64,000 nucleotides of DNA from Bin22 sp965207275 (GTDB taxonomy: Bacteria > Chloroflexota > Dehalococcoidia > Lucifugimonadales > UBA3495). The translations under genes and the position numbers were made by a program. Below, piece by piece: positions 32,601 to 41,309 of the stretch. The stretch is from contig CBDBMH010000002.1 of assembly GCA_965207275.1 (NCBI GenBank), forward strand, positions 1,612,001 to 1,676,000, given 5' to 3'. The notes under the pieces are model-generated. The model did not search any database and had not been told where the DNA came from. It saw nothing but the letters and a program-made list of their open reading frames with translations. How positions within the stretch are numbered: position 1 is the first letter of the stretch; every line of letters starts with the position of its first letter.

Positions 32601-35480
32601 TTACTGCGCTTCCCGCACCAGTTCCGACACTCGGCGCAGGGCGTCTTCAAGCTTTTCGGCCTGCCGTCCGCCGGCCTGCGCCATTTCGGCCTGGCCGCCG
32701 CCGCCGCCGCCCATAATGCGCGCGGCATCGCGCACCATGTTGCCTGCGTGCAGGCCCCGACTGACCAGATCGGGGGTAACCATGGTAACCATCAGGGGAT
32801 TGCCATTTACGACAGCGCCCAGACAGATAACAGCGCTGGGTAGACGAGTCTTGATGAAGTCCCCCATTTCCCGCATTGCCTCGGGACCGTTGGCGGAAGT
32901 GCGGCCGGTTACCACCTTGATGCCGTCAATGTCCTGGACCTGGTCAAGCAGGACCTCCGCTTCGGACCGAAGGCTACCCCGCTCCAGCGTCGCCAGTCGT
33001 CGGCGCAGCTCATCCGAATCCTGGATGAAAGTCTCCAGCCTCGCCTCAAGGTCCACCACCGGGGTTTGGAGCCGGCGCGCCAGGACTTCCAGGCGGGCTG
33101 CCTGCTCTACGAAAAGCTGCTCGGCTCCGCGCCCGGCTACGGCTTCAATACGTCGCATGCCCCCGCCGATGCCGGATTCACCCAATACGAACATTGTGCC
33201 CACCTGGCCGGTGGCGCCCACGTGGGTACCGCCGCATACCTCGACGCTAAAGGCATCGCTGTCGGACATGCGCACCACGCGAACCGTGTCGCCATAGCGG
33301 TCGCCGAAGAAGGCAAGAGCTCCGTCCCGCACTGCCTCGGCGTAGGTGGTTTCCTGGGTGAAAACGTCGAGGTTGTCCCGAACCTTGGCGTTGGCCAGGT
33401 TTTGAACCGAAAGCTGTTCTTCCGCCGACAGGGGGCCAACATGGCTGAAGTCAAACCGCAACCGGTCTGGTGTTACCAGGGAACCTGCCTGTCTGACGTG
33501 GGGCCCCAGCACTGAACGCAGGGAGGCGTGAAGCAGGTGGGTGCCACTGTGATTCCTGGCGGCATCCAGGCGGCGGTCTATTTCAACCCGAGCGGTTACC
33601 TGTTCTCCCAGCGAAATATCGCCCGAGTCCACCACGCCCCGGTGGACGATAAGCCCCGCCACCGGACTCTGGGTGTCTTCCACCCGCACTTTACCGTTGG
33701 GTCCTTCAATAATTCCCCGGTCACCCACCTGGCCGCCGCTCTCTGCATAGAAGGGAGTGCCATCCAGCAGCACTTCCACTTGCTGACCCTGAGTGGCGTG
33801 GCCAGCAGCCAGGTTGTCCACCAGCAGGGCGGCCACCTGGGTCTCCTGAACCAGATGCTGGTATCCGACAAAGCGAGTCGCCCCAATTCCCAGGCTCTCG
33901 TATGCCGTCAACATCTCCATGCCCCCGGCAAAGCCCTGGGACGAGCGCGACTGTTGCCGCTGGGATTCCATTTCGGCCTCGAAACCACCGGTATCGACTT
34001 CCAGGCCATTCTCGCGCGCGATTTCGGAGGTTAGTTCCGGGGGAAAGCCGTAGGTGTCGTAAAGAACGAAGGTCTCCCTGCCGGTTATAGCATCCGACCA
34101 CGCCTGAATTGCCTCCCTGGCAATTTGCTGGTCGCCACCGGTAACGGACAGGGACTCCACCAAAACTTCAGCAGCCAATTGGGCGCCCATGTTTTCTGAT
34201 TCGTTTGTCCCCAGGTGATCATCGGGGAGACCGTCTATTCTGTTGGGGGCGGCGACTACCGACCCGGGGGCAGCGGTAGTCTTCTCCCGGTAAGCCACCA
34301 TACCGTGGAGAATATCATTCCCTCGTTCGAAGGTCCGGCTGAATCGTTCTTCTTCGAGGCCCACGACTCGGAGAATGAAGTCGTGGTTCTCCGACAACTC
34401 ACCATAAACATGACTGAATCTTGCCAGCACCACCTCGGCCACCTGGGTCAGGAAGGGCTGGGCCAGACCCAGCCGGCGGCCGTAGCGGATGGCCCGGCGG
34501 ATAACGCGGCGCAGCACGTAACCCCGGCCTTCGTTCCCGGGCACCACGCCGTCTCCGATAAGGAAAGATGCAGCCCGGGCGTGTTCCGCCACGACCCGCA
34601 GGGCGTAGTCGATTTCCCGGTCTTGGCCGTAGGACTTGCAGCTCAATTCGCAGGCCTTGTCGATTATGGGCCGGAAAAGATCGGTTTCGTACACGTTGGG
34701 TTTGTTCTGCAGGACGGCGGCGGCCCGCTCCAGTCCCATCCCGGTGTCCACGCTGGGGGCTGGCAGGGGTGTTCGGTTGCGTTCGGGGTCCTGGTAGTAC
34801 TGCATGAATACCAGGTTCCACATCTCCACGAACCGCTCGCAATCGCAATTGGGGTGGCACCCGGGAACCTTTTCATCCCCTCCCGTGTCCCGTTCCCGCC
34901 GGAAGATGGCGGTCAACTGGTCGGGTGGGACCATTGGCGAGCAACCCTTTTCGCGACCACCGTCGAAGTGTAATTCGGTGCAGGGCCCGGTGGGCCCTTC
35001 GTTACCCGCCGGCCCCCACCAGTTATCGCTGTCACCGTATCGGTAGATGCGCTCCTCGGGCACACCGATCTTTTCCCGCCACAGCAGGTAGGCCTCGTCG
35101 TCATCAAGATGGATGGTGACATAGAGGCGGTCGGCAGGCAGGCTAAACAGCGTAGTAACCAGTTCCCACGCGAAGGCAATGGCGTTCTCCTTGAAGTAGT
35201 CGCCGATGCTGAAGTTGCCCAACATTTCGAAGAAAGTAAGGTGCTTGTGGTCGCCGACCTCGTCAATGTCGGTGGTCCGAAAACTTTTCTGAGAACTGGT
35301 CAACCTGCGATTCGGGGGGGTCTGTTCGCCCATGAAGAATGGCTTGAAGGGCACCATCCCGGCGCTGGTAAAGAGCAGAGTGGGATCGCCTGCCGGTATT
35401 AACGATGCGCTGGGCATGTGAAGATGGTTCTTACCCTCGAAAAACCTGATGTAAGAGTCCCTTATTTCGTCGCCGGTCAT
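32601..35480 (-). CDS. alaS: Alanine-tRNA ligase
   Basis: 959-residue class II aminoacyl-tRNA synthetase charging tRNA-Ala, with editing. The chain is rather long because of insertions in the middle (about 380-520). Catalytic domain with SAGMVPFKPFF and the motif 2 region (about 35-250), tRNA-recognition region, editing domain with zinc-binding HSGTHLLHASL and CGGTHVGATGQVG, and the C-terminal DHHA1/C-Ala domain (GGGGGGQAEMAQAGGR). A TTG one codon upstream opens the frame, but ATG 35480 is the natural start. Promoter at 35551-35579. No T-box leader was recognised. Confidence 0.96.
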   Translation of the reverse strand: MTGDEIRDSYIRFFEGKNHLHMPSASLIPAGDPTLLFTSAGMVPFKPFFMGEQTPPNRRLTSSQKSFRTTDIDEVGDHKHLTFFEMLGNFSIGDYFKENAIAFAWELVTTLFSLPADRLYVTIHLDDDEAYLLWREKIGVPEERIYRYGDSDNWWGPAGNEGPTGPCTELHFDGGREKGCSPMVPPDQLTAIFRRERDTGGDEKVPGCHPNCDCERFVEMWNLVFMQYYQDPERNRTPLPAPSVDTGMGLERAAAVLQNKPNVYETDLFRPIIDKACELSCKSYGQDREIDYALRVVAEHARAASFLIGDGVVPGNEGRGYVLRRVIRRAIRYGRRLGLAQPFLTQVAEVVLARFSHVYGELSENHDFILRVVGLEEERFSRTFERGNDILHGMVAYREKTTAAPGSVVAAPNRIDGLPDDHLGTNESENMGAQLAAEVLVESLSVTGGDQQIAREAIQAWSDAITGRETFVLYDTYGFPPELTSEIARENGLEVDTGGFEAEMESQRQQSRSSQGFAGGMEMLTAYESLGIGATRFVGYQHLVQETQVAALLVDNLAAGHATQGQQVEVLLDGTPFYAESGGQVGDRGIIEGPNGKVRVEDTQSPVAGLIVHRGVVDSGDISLGEQVTARVEIDRRLDAARNHSGTHLLHASLRSVLGPHVRQAGSLVTPDRLRFDFSHVGPLSAEEQLSVQNLANAKVRDNLDVFTQETTYAEAVRDGALAFFGDRYGDTVRVVRMSDSDAFSVEVCGGTHVGATGQVGTMFVLGESGIGGGMRRIEAVAGRGAEQLFVEQAARLEVLARRLQTPVVDLEARLETFIQDSDELRRRLATLERGSLRSEAEVLLDQVQDIDGIKVVTGRTSANGPEAMREMGDFIKTRLPSAVICLGAVVNGNPLMVTMVTPDLVSRGLHAGNMVRDAARIMGGGGGGQAEMAQAGGRQAEKLEDALRRVSELVREAQ

Positions 35481-35550
35481 CAAAGCGCTTCACCTGCTGG
35501 CATTATGGGTGGCTGGCCGCCCAAGAGCTATGTGACGGCCAGCAGTCTGG

Positions 35551-35579
35551 ATTTTATGCCAGGCCCCCGGCAGCGTCAA
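35551..35579 (-). promoter_or_regulatory. Promoter of alaS-ruvX
   Basis: Minus strand: TTGACG (35574-35579), 17-base spacer, TAAAAT (35551-35556). The start of transcription would be about 65 bases before the alaS ATG. Confidence 0.6.
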
Positions 35580-35737
35580 TTATTCCGCCCGGCAGCAGGG
35601 CCGGGCAACTGGTTCCAAAGGGAACCCTGGGCGGATATCCGGCACAATTTACTGCATTGGGCCAATCGGCGGCTAAATTTTCCAACTTGGCCTTTCCGAG
35701 TGAAGGCGCCATTTGGCAAAAGAGGCCACCACAATCC

Positions 35738-35767
35738 TTGACCCCCTTGCAGCACTGACTTTACAAT
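35738..35767 (+). promoter_or_regulatory. Promoter of the SWIM-domain gene
   Basis: TTGACC (35738-35743), 18-base spacer, TACAAT (35762-35767), about 73 bases before the ATG at 35841. Confidence 0.6.
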
Positions 35768-35840
35768 TTAATTGCCCCTTAACATAGGGACGGCTGAGAG
35801 AACCAGCGGTAGTTGCCACACTGTACTGAAGGAGGAATGA

Positions 35841-36110
35841 ATGACTTCGAGCTTCATTGGGAAAATCGACAAGGCCAGGAAGTACGCCGAAGAGCGGGAA
35901 CGGGTTAGCATCAATAGTTTCCACGCAACTTTCGAAGGCAATCACAACACCTATCAGGTGAGTTTTGAATCCGGCGAATGGAAGTGCGAGTGCCTGTTCT
36001 TCCACACCCGGGGAGTGTGTAGCCACATAATGGCCTTGCAGCGAATGCTCGAAGACGTTCTGGACCAGGGCGAAAGGGCGCCAGAAGCGGTGGAAACCGG
36101 CGGTAACTAA
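35841..36110 (+). CDS. Small SWIM zinc-finger protein
   Basis: 89 residues. The C-x-C-x(n)-C-x-H SWIM pattern is seen in KCECLFFHTRGVCSHIMALQ (residues 49-68), preceded by a beta-hairpin (NTYQVSFESGEW). SWIM modules bind DNA or protein and usually sit inside larger proteins such as SWI2/SNF2 helicases. Here the module makes up almost the whole chain. AGGAGG lies five bases before ATG 35841, and the gene has its own promoter and terminator, so a well-expressed single gene is expected. The role is unknown. Confidence 0.82.
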   Translation: MTSSFIGKIDKARKYAEERERVSINSFHATFEGNHNTYQVSFESGEWKCECLFFHTRGVCSHIMALQRMLEDVLDQGERAPEAVETGGN

Positions 36111-36153
36111 GACCAGGCTGTAGTTCTACGAGCCGCCTATTATTAGGTAACAG

Positions 36154-36188
36154 AGGCCGGGAGCATGCAAACTCCCGGCCTGTTGCTT
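36154..36188 (+). terminator. Terminator after the SWIM-domain gene
   Basis: Arms AGGCCGGGAG (36154-36163) and CTCCCGGCCT (36172-36181) with loop CATGCAAA, followed by GTTGCTTG. Probably serves the SWIM gene; the convergent fabF may use it too. Confidence 0.7.
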
Positions 36189-36272
36189 GCTCACGATTAG
36201 CCTCGCCCACGCCACGTTTACGGGGGCCTGGTGAGGTTCATCCTTTCTCGTTTCCTCCCAGGGCCTTAACCA

Positions 36273-37517
36273 TCACTCCACAAATTTCCGGAAAACCAGG
36301 CAGGCGTTTTGTCCGCCGAACCCGAAGGCGTTGGACAGGGCCACGTTGACTTGCTGCTCCCGGGCCTTGTTGGGCACGTAATCCAGGTCGCAGTCCGGGT
36401 CTGGATTTTCGTAGTTAATTGTCGGGTGAATGCAGTCGGACATCACAGTATTGATGCAGGCAGCCGCCTCCAGGGATCCTGAAGCGCCCAGGGCATGGCC
36501 GATCATCGACTTGGTGGAGCTTATGGGGATACGATAGGCGCGATCACCGAACAGGCGCTTGATGGCCAACGTTTCCACTGCGTCGTTCAGCGGCGTGGAA
36601 GTGCCGTGGGCGTTGATGTAATCGACTTCCTCGATCCCCACGTTGGCATCTTGCAGGGCCAGGCGCATTGCTTCCGCCGCGCTGCCCCCGGTCTCTTCAG
36701 GCTGCACCAGGTGACCAGCGTCCGACGTACAGCCGAAGCCGGCCAACTCCACCTCTATGCTGGCTCCCCGGCCTAAGGCATGCTCCAGGGTTTCCAACAC
36801 CAGTATCACCGCACCCTCCGAAGGCACAAACCCGTCCCGGTCGGCGTCGAAGGGACGGCTTGCCTTCTGCGGCTCGTCATTCCGGGTGCTAAGCGCCCGC
36901 ATTACCGCGAACCCGGCCAGCCCCAGTTGACTGATACCAGCCTCGGCGCCGCCGGCAAAGATTACGTCGGCTTCCTCCCGCTGCAGCAGGCGCAGCGCTT
37001 CGCCGATGGCCTGGTTGGACGCGGCGCAGGCAGTGGTGGCGGTTGAGTTATAACCCCGGGCGCCGAGATAATGGCTGACGTTGGCCGCCGCCATGTTGGG
37101 CAGCACCATGGGGAAAAAGAAGGGAGACATACGCATGCCTCCCCTGGCCGCAAGGATGCGGCAGTTGTCCTCCAGTGTAGGAAAACCGCCATTGCCGTTG
37201 CCGATCAATACCCCGACCCGATAAGCGTCCTCCCGGCCCAGGTTGAACCCCGTCGTTTCCGCCGCCTGCAGGCCGGCCGCCACGGCCAACTGGGAAAACC
37301 GGGCCATTCGCCGCGCATCCCTCGCCGCCATGTAATCCACCGGGTCGAAGTCGCTGACCTCCCCGGAAATACGGCAGGGGTAATCGGTGGGGTCACACAG
37401 CGTCATCGGGCCGATGCCCGACTTGCCGGCAACGAGATTGGCCCAGAAAGACTCGGCCGACTGTCCCAGGGGTGTGATGGCCCCTACCCCGGTAACTACA
37501 ACCCTCTTCTTTTCCAT
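36273..37517 (-). CDS. fabF: 3-oxoacyl-ACP synthase II (FabF type), first copy
   Basis: 414-residue condensing enzyme that elongates acyl-ACP with malonyl-ACP. Thiolase fold with active Cys164 (TTACAASNQA), His in NAHGTSTPLND (about 304) and His in GHALGASGSLEAA (about 340), plus the C-terminal NAFGFGGQN. Length is normal. ATG 37517. No acpP, fabD or fabG is adjacent, unlike the usual fatty-acid cluster. The downstream neighbour on the opposite strand is the SWIM gene, upstream is folC. A second, different FabF is at 43330. Confidence 0.93.
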   Translation of the reverse strand: MEKKRVVVTGVGAITPLGQSAESFWANLVAGKSGIGPMTLCDPTDYPCRISGEVSDFDPVDYMAARDARRMARFSQLAVAAGLQAAETTGFNLGREDAYRVGVLIGNGNGGFPTLEDNCRILAARGGMRMSPFFFPMVLPNMAAANVSHYLGARGYNSTATTACAASNQAIGEALRLLQREEADVIFAGGAEAGISQLGLAGFAVMRALSTRNDEPQKASRPFDADRDGFVPSEGAVILVLETLEHALGRGASIEVELAGFGCTSDAGHLVQPEETGGSAAEAMRLALQDANVGIEEVDYINAHGTSTPLNDAVETLAIKRLFGDRAYRIPISSTKSMIGHALGASGSLEAAACINTVMSDCIHPTINYENPDPDCDLDYVPNKAREQQVNVALSNAFGFGGQNACLVFRKFVE

Positions 37518-37635
37518 AGACTACCCTTGCCTAGCGCCCTCCCTTTCGGGTTTGAATTTACCGACGCCGCACCTGCCACCGTAAATGGACCGGCGGGCCC
37601 CCTTAGGCCCTGAGTTAATCAATCGCCCGATAAGG

Positions 37636-39024
37636 TTACCTGAGGTCAGGCGGCAACAGGTCCGGGTAGATTTCCGGTTCTATTCCCAGCACAGTTTCTC
37701 TGGTTTCCGCTGCCACAAAAAGAGAGCCCGTGGCCAGGACCAGATCCCTGGAACCCGCTTCCTTCCTCGCCAATTCCAGCGCTCCGCAAACATCTTCCAC
37801 CTGCCGTACATCCCCTATGGCACTGTCCCGCAAGAGCTTTGCGAGGGATGACGGCGCCATGGACCTGGGGTGCCGGGAACGGGTGGCTATGGCCAAATCC
37901 ACGTGCGGCGCCAAGGCATCAACCATACCCTCAACACTCTTGTCCCGCGAGAATCCGACGACCAACAGAAGACGTTCGAAGTCGAAATATTCCCGGAGAG
38001 ACGACAGCATGGTCTCCATGGAGTAAACGTTGTGCGCGCCATCACAGACTACGAAGGGATCACGGGCAAGAACTTCAAGCCGGCAGGGCCACCCGACCCT
38101 CATCAATCCCTTCACAATATCCGGCCTACTGATGGTATATCCCATTCCTGTCAAGGCTTCTACTATTCCCACGGCAACAGCGACGTTTTCCAGCTGGTGC
38201 CGACCCAAAAGCGGTATATTGGCCGTGAATCTGCCCCGAAGGCCGTTTATTTCTGCCTTTTGGCCTCCCTTTACTTGACCGAGGAATTTCCAGGTCACGT
38301 CCCGGCCAACCTGCATCACCGGGGCCCGCTTTTCCTCGGCCGCACCCACTATGACCTCCAGGGCGCCGGGGACCTGGGGGGCGACTACCACCGGGACACC
38401 GGGCTTGATAATTCCGGCCTTGTCAGCGGCGATCTCCTCCACGGTGTCACCCAGGATGGTCATGTGGTCCAGGCTGACGGAAGTAATGGCGCATACATCG
38501 GGCGATACCACGTTGGTGGCGTCCAGCCGACCGCCCAGTCCCACCTCAATAGTCTGGAATTCAACCTTTTCTTCGGCAAAACACTGGAAGGCCATGGCGG
38601 TCATGAACTCAAAGAGGGTAACCGGCCCCAAATCCGTCTCAGCCTCCATCGCCGCTGCCGCCGGGGCCAACTTCCCAACCAGCCCGGCGAATTTATCCTC
38701 GGTTACGGGTTCACCGCACAGGCGGATTCGTTCCCGGAAGGTGTGCAAATGGGGCGAGGAATAGAACCCGGTGCGATAACCGGCCACACCCAGGATGGAA
38801 TCCACCATGGCCGACGTGCTGCCCTTGCCCTTGGTTCCCGCGATATGGACGGTGCGAGCAGAAAGGTGAGGATTGCCCAGGCGGGCCAGGAAAGCGGCTA
38901 TCCTCCGCAAATCGTAAATTCGCTTTTGGCGGGGCAGGGGCGGCGCCTGCCGCTCGTGGTCCACCAAGGCCAGGAGGTAGTCCACGGCCTGGCGGTAGCC
39001 GGCTATGGGGCCCAGGGCTTCCAT
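37636..39024 (-). CDS. folC: Folylpolyglutamate synthase / dihydrofolate synthase
   Basis: 462-residue Mur-ligase-type enzyme that adds glutamate to dihydropteroate or folates. ATP loop HIAGTKGKGSTSAMVDS (about residues 47-63), the Omega-loop region, GRLDATNVVSPDV (about 155), DHMTILGDTVEEIAADKAGI, and C-terminal VVCDGAHNVYSMETML. ATG 39024 lies four bases after the stop of the SDR gene, so they form a two-gene unit. Confidence 0.93.
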   Translation of the reverse strand: MEALGPIAGYRQAVDYLLALVDHERQAPPLPRQKRIYDLRRIAAFLARLGNPHLSARTVHIAGTKGKGSTSAMVDSILGVAGYRTGFYSSPHLHTFRERIRLCGEPVTEDKFAGLVGKLAPAAAAMEAETDLGPVTLFEFMTAMAFQCFAEEKVEFQTIEVGLGGRLDATNVVSPDVCAITSVSLDHMTILGDTVEEIAADKAGIIKPGVPVVVAPQVPGALEVIVGAAEEKRAPVMQVGRDVTWKFLGQVKGGQKAEINGLRGRFTANIPLLGRHQLENVAVAVGIVEALTGMGYTISRPDIVKGLMRVGWPCRLEVLARDPFVVCDGAHNVYSMETMLSSLREYFDFERLLLVVGFSRDKSVEGMVDALAPHVDLAIATRSRHPRSMAPSSLAKLLRDSAIGDVRQVEDVCGALELARKEAGSRDLVLATGSLFVAAETRETVLGIEPEIYPDLLPPDLR

Positions 39025-39028
39025 GGCG

Positions 39029-39982
39029 CTAATGGTCCCTGATGTGGGTGGGCATGGCGCCCATGTTGATTTTCATGGCATCCCCCAGGGTTACCTGGTT
39101 TACAAAGTCTATGTTGCCCTCCATGGGACTGGGCCTGAAGCCAAATGTCTGCTCCACCATTCCCAGTTCAGCCACATTCCTGACCCGCAGCATCTTCAGC
39201 ATTTCAGCATTTATCGGTGGCCGGGACATGAAGAGTTCCATAAGGGAGACATTGATTTTCATCGCCCAAATTGGAACATGCACCTTAAGGCGTCGCCTGC
39301 CCATAGTACGCGTAATTATTTCGACTATCTGGTTGTAACTAAGTTGATCCGGCCCTCCCACCTCCAGCGTGTGGCCGTGGAGATCATGGCGGCCCAGGGA
39401 CAGGGCGATGCATTGGGCCAGGTCGTCCACCCATATTGGCTGGAGGCGATTACGGCCCCCGGCGATCACCGGCACCGTGGGGAACAGCCTCACCACAGCT
39501 GCCAGCGAGCTTATGAACTCATCCCCCTGGCCAAAAATAAGAGAAGGCCTGATTATGGTGTAAGTTAGTCCACTGTTAATTACAGCCTGCTCTCCCTGCC
39601 ATTTGCTTCTAAGGTATGGCAAGTCCGGATCGTTAACTGCGCCAACGGCGCTTATGTGGACAAACTGGCTTACCGTGCCGGTGCTCTTTGCCGCCTCTAC
39701 TACCTGCTCGACGCCCAGATGATTAACTGTGTCGTAGGTTTCCTCTCCGTTTTGACGGATTACCGCCACCAGGTGTATCACCTGGTCAACACCCTGACAG
39801 GCGCCGGCCAGGGCGTCCGGGTTGCCGATATCCCCATAGTAGACGTCCACTGAACCCCGCTCAAACATCCGCTCCTTGCCCGGAGTGCGTACCAGGCAGC
39901 GCACCTGATAATTGTGCTCGAGCAGCCTTTGCACAACCCGGCGGCCCAGGAATCCCGTCGAACCGGTTACCAGCACTGTCAT
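39029..39982 (-). CDS. NAD(P)-binding atypical SDR (NDUFA9/NmrA-like)
   Basis: 317-residue Rossmann protein. Cofactor loop VTGSTGFLGRRVVQRLLEH (residues 5-23; core TGSTGFLG), IHLVAVIRQNGEE, then SKWQGEQAVINSGL with an atypical active site in place of YxxxK. It resembles the complex I subunit NDUFA9 / plant chlorophyll-binding SDR group and complex-I assembly-type proteins, which often bind NADPH without catalysis. It starts the unit with folC. The substrate, if any, is unknown. Confidence 0.85.
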   Translation of the reverse strand: MTVLVTGSTGFLGRRVVQRLLEHNYQVRCLVRTPGKERMFERGSVDVYYGDIGNPDALAGACQGVDQVIHLVAVIRQNGEETYDTVNHLGVEQVVEAAKSTGTVSQFVHISAVGAVNDPDLPYLRSKWQGEQAVINSGLTYTIIRPSLIFGQGDEFISSLAAVVRLFPTVPVIAGGRNRLQPIWVDDLAQCIALSLGRHDLHGHTLEVGGPDQLSYNQIVEIITRTMGRRRLKVHVPIWAMKINVSLMELFMSRPPINAEMLKMLRVRNVAELGMVEQTFGFRPSPMEGNIDFVNQVTLGDAMKINMGAMPTHIRDH

Positions 39983-40157
39983 ATTCCGCTCTCCAAAGGC
40001 AACACAACGGGTTTAACCCTGACCTCATTCTTGGGTAAACCACATTGTAAGTTACACCACCTTCTCCTTTATTATTGTAATATAAACCCCGGCGCACCGC
40101 CCAATTCCTCTTTCTCAGAAATGGGAATGGAAGGCAGCCAAAATGAACCCGATGCAA

Positions 40158-40187
40158 CCGACCGTTTGCTGTTATTGAAACGGTCGG
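40158..40187 (+). promoter_or_regulatory. Palindrome just before the second LLM oxidoreductase gene
   Basis: Perfect 10-base arms CCGACCGTTT (40158-40167) and AAACGGTCGG (40178-40187), spaced by ten bases. It ends 13 bases before the ATG at 40201 and is not followed by a T run, so it looks like an operator or a 5'-UTR hairpin, not a terminator. AT-rich promoter-like sequence lies just upstream (40060-40085). Confidence 0.55.
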
Positions 40188-40200
40188 CAAAGGCGAGATC

Positions 40201-41139
40201 ATGACGCATCCCCAACTTCACTTTGGCGCCAGCGCCGTGCTGGGCGCCGCGGAAATCGCGGCGGAAGCGGCCTGGCTCGAAAGCTTGGGCTTTGAGTACA
40301 TTTCCGTCGGTGAGCACTTCATGCGGGGCAGTCCGCCCGGGCCAACTCATGCTTCGCTACCTCTCCTTGGCGTGGCAGCCGGCGCTACGGAGCGCATCCG
40401 GCTGCTATCTTCCATTTTGCTGACGCCCTTTTACGAGCCCCTTGTGCTGGCGAGGATGACCGCGTCGCTGGATATTGCCTCCGGTGGCAGACTCACCCTG
40501 GGCGTGGGAGTGGGCGGCGAGTTTCCCATGGAATTTGAGGCGGCGGGCCTGAACGTGAGGCAGCGAGGCCGTCGCACGGATGAATGCCTGGACGCCCTCC
40601 GCCGCCTATGGACGGGCGAAGAAGCCTCTTTTAGCGGGCGCCACTTCGCCTTCCAGGATGCGGCACTGAACCCGCCTCCAGCCCAGGACCCGCATCCTCC
40701 GGTTTGGGTAGCAGGCAGGAGGGACGCGGCAATGCGCCGGGCGGTCCGATTTGGCGATGGCTGGTTCCCCTACTTTTACAACCCGGAACGGTATCGGGAA
40801 AGCGTGGAGAAGATTACGGCCATGGCCGAAGAGGAAGACCGGGATCTCGCCCAGTTTCAGTGGGCCTATTTCCCATACATTTCCGTCTACCCAACGGAGC
40901 AGGAAGCTGCGGAAGCCGCCGCGGCCGCCCTGGGTGGGCGATACCTCTACGGCGGAGACTTCCTGGATATAGTCCGAAACTATTGCCTGCTGGGCACCCC
41001 GGAAATGTGTGCCCGAAGATTGGAGCAATATATTGAAGCCGGGGCCAGGCACATAGTCTTCAGCGTCGCCTGCCCACCGGAGGACAGGGTGCGCCACATC
41101 GAGGCGATTGCTTCGGAAATAATGCCCAGATTTGTTTAG
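40201..41139 (+). CDS. LLM-class flavin/F420-dependent oxidoreductase, second copy
   Basis: 312-residue luciferase-like barrel. Blocks: HFGASAVLGAAEIAAEAAWLESLGF (here read as AAEAAWLESLGF), FEYISVGEHFM, ERIRLLSSILLTPFYEPLVLARMTASLDIASGG (core RLLSSILLTPF), GRLTLGVGVGGEFPMEFEA, and DPHPPVWVAGRRDAAMRRAVRFGDGW (core VWVAGRRDAA). It belongs to the F420-dependent group but is clearly different from the copy at 23878. ATG 40201 has only a weak ribosome-binding site, with the palindrome 40158-40187 immediately upstream. The substrate is unknown. Confidence 0.87.
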   Translation: MTHPQLHFGASAVLGAAEIAAEAAWLESLGFEYISVGEHFMRGSPPGPTHASLPLLGVAAGATERIRLLSSILLTPFYEPLVLARMTASLDIASGGRLTLGVGVGGEFPMEFEAAGLNVRQRGRRTDECLDALRRLWTGEEASFSGRHFAFQDAALNPPPAQDPHPPVWVAGRRDAAMRRAVRFGDGWFPYFYNPERYRESVEKITAMAEEEDRDLAQFQWAYFPYISVYPTEQEAAEAAAAALGGRYLYGGDFLDIVRNYCLLGTPEMCARRLEQYIEAGARHIVFSVACPPEDRVRHIEAIASEIMPRFV

Positions 41140-41221
41140 CCAGCAGCAGGAAGCAGGATAATCGCGCTACCTGGAACAGCCGGCCCGGCCCGCAACGGTC
41201 AGGTTCGCGGGCTTGAGATTA

Positions 41222-41250
41222 TTGAACAAAGTGTGGAAATACGCTAATAT
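41222..41250 (+). promoter_or_regulatory. Promoter of the radical SAM gene
   Basis: TTGAAC (41222-41227), 17-base spacer, TAATAT (41245-41250), 59 bases before the ATG at 41310. Confidence 0.6.
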
Positions 41251-41309
41251 CTTAAATCTGAATAATATGTTGGAAGTGCCTGCTGCCCAAGCACGTACAA
41301 GGTGAAGAG

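Larger units (their letters stand above)
35481..35840. other. Divergent alaS / SWIM-protein intergenic region
   Basis: 360 bases without a gene, carrying a promoter in each direction. Several short GC-rich inverted repeats (for example CCGCCCGG and CCGGGC around 35586-35608, GGTTCC/GGAACC around 35610-35627) could fold in the alaS leader on the minus strand, but no known leader class fits. Confidence 0.5.

Noticed and set aside
35481..35840. T-box leader for alaS
   Set aside because: No T-box sequence (AGGGTGGNACCGCG) or antiterminator pair on the minus strand.
37870..39042. 390-codon ORF opposite folC
   Set aside because: Shadow of folC; no motif, no ribosome-binding site.
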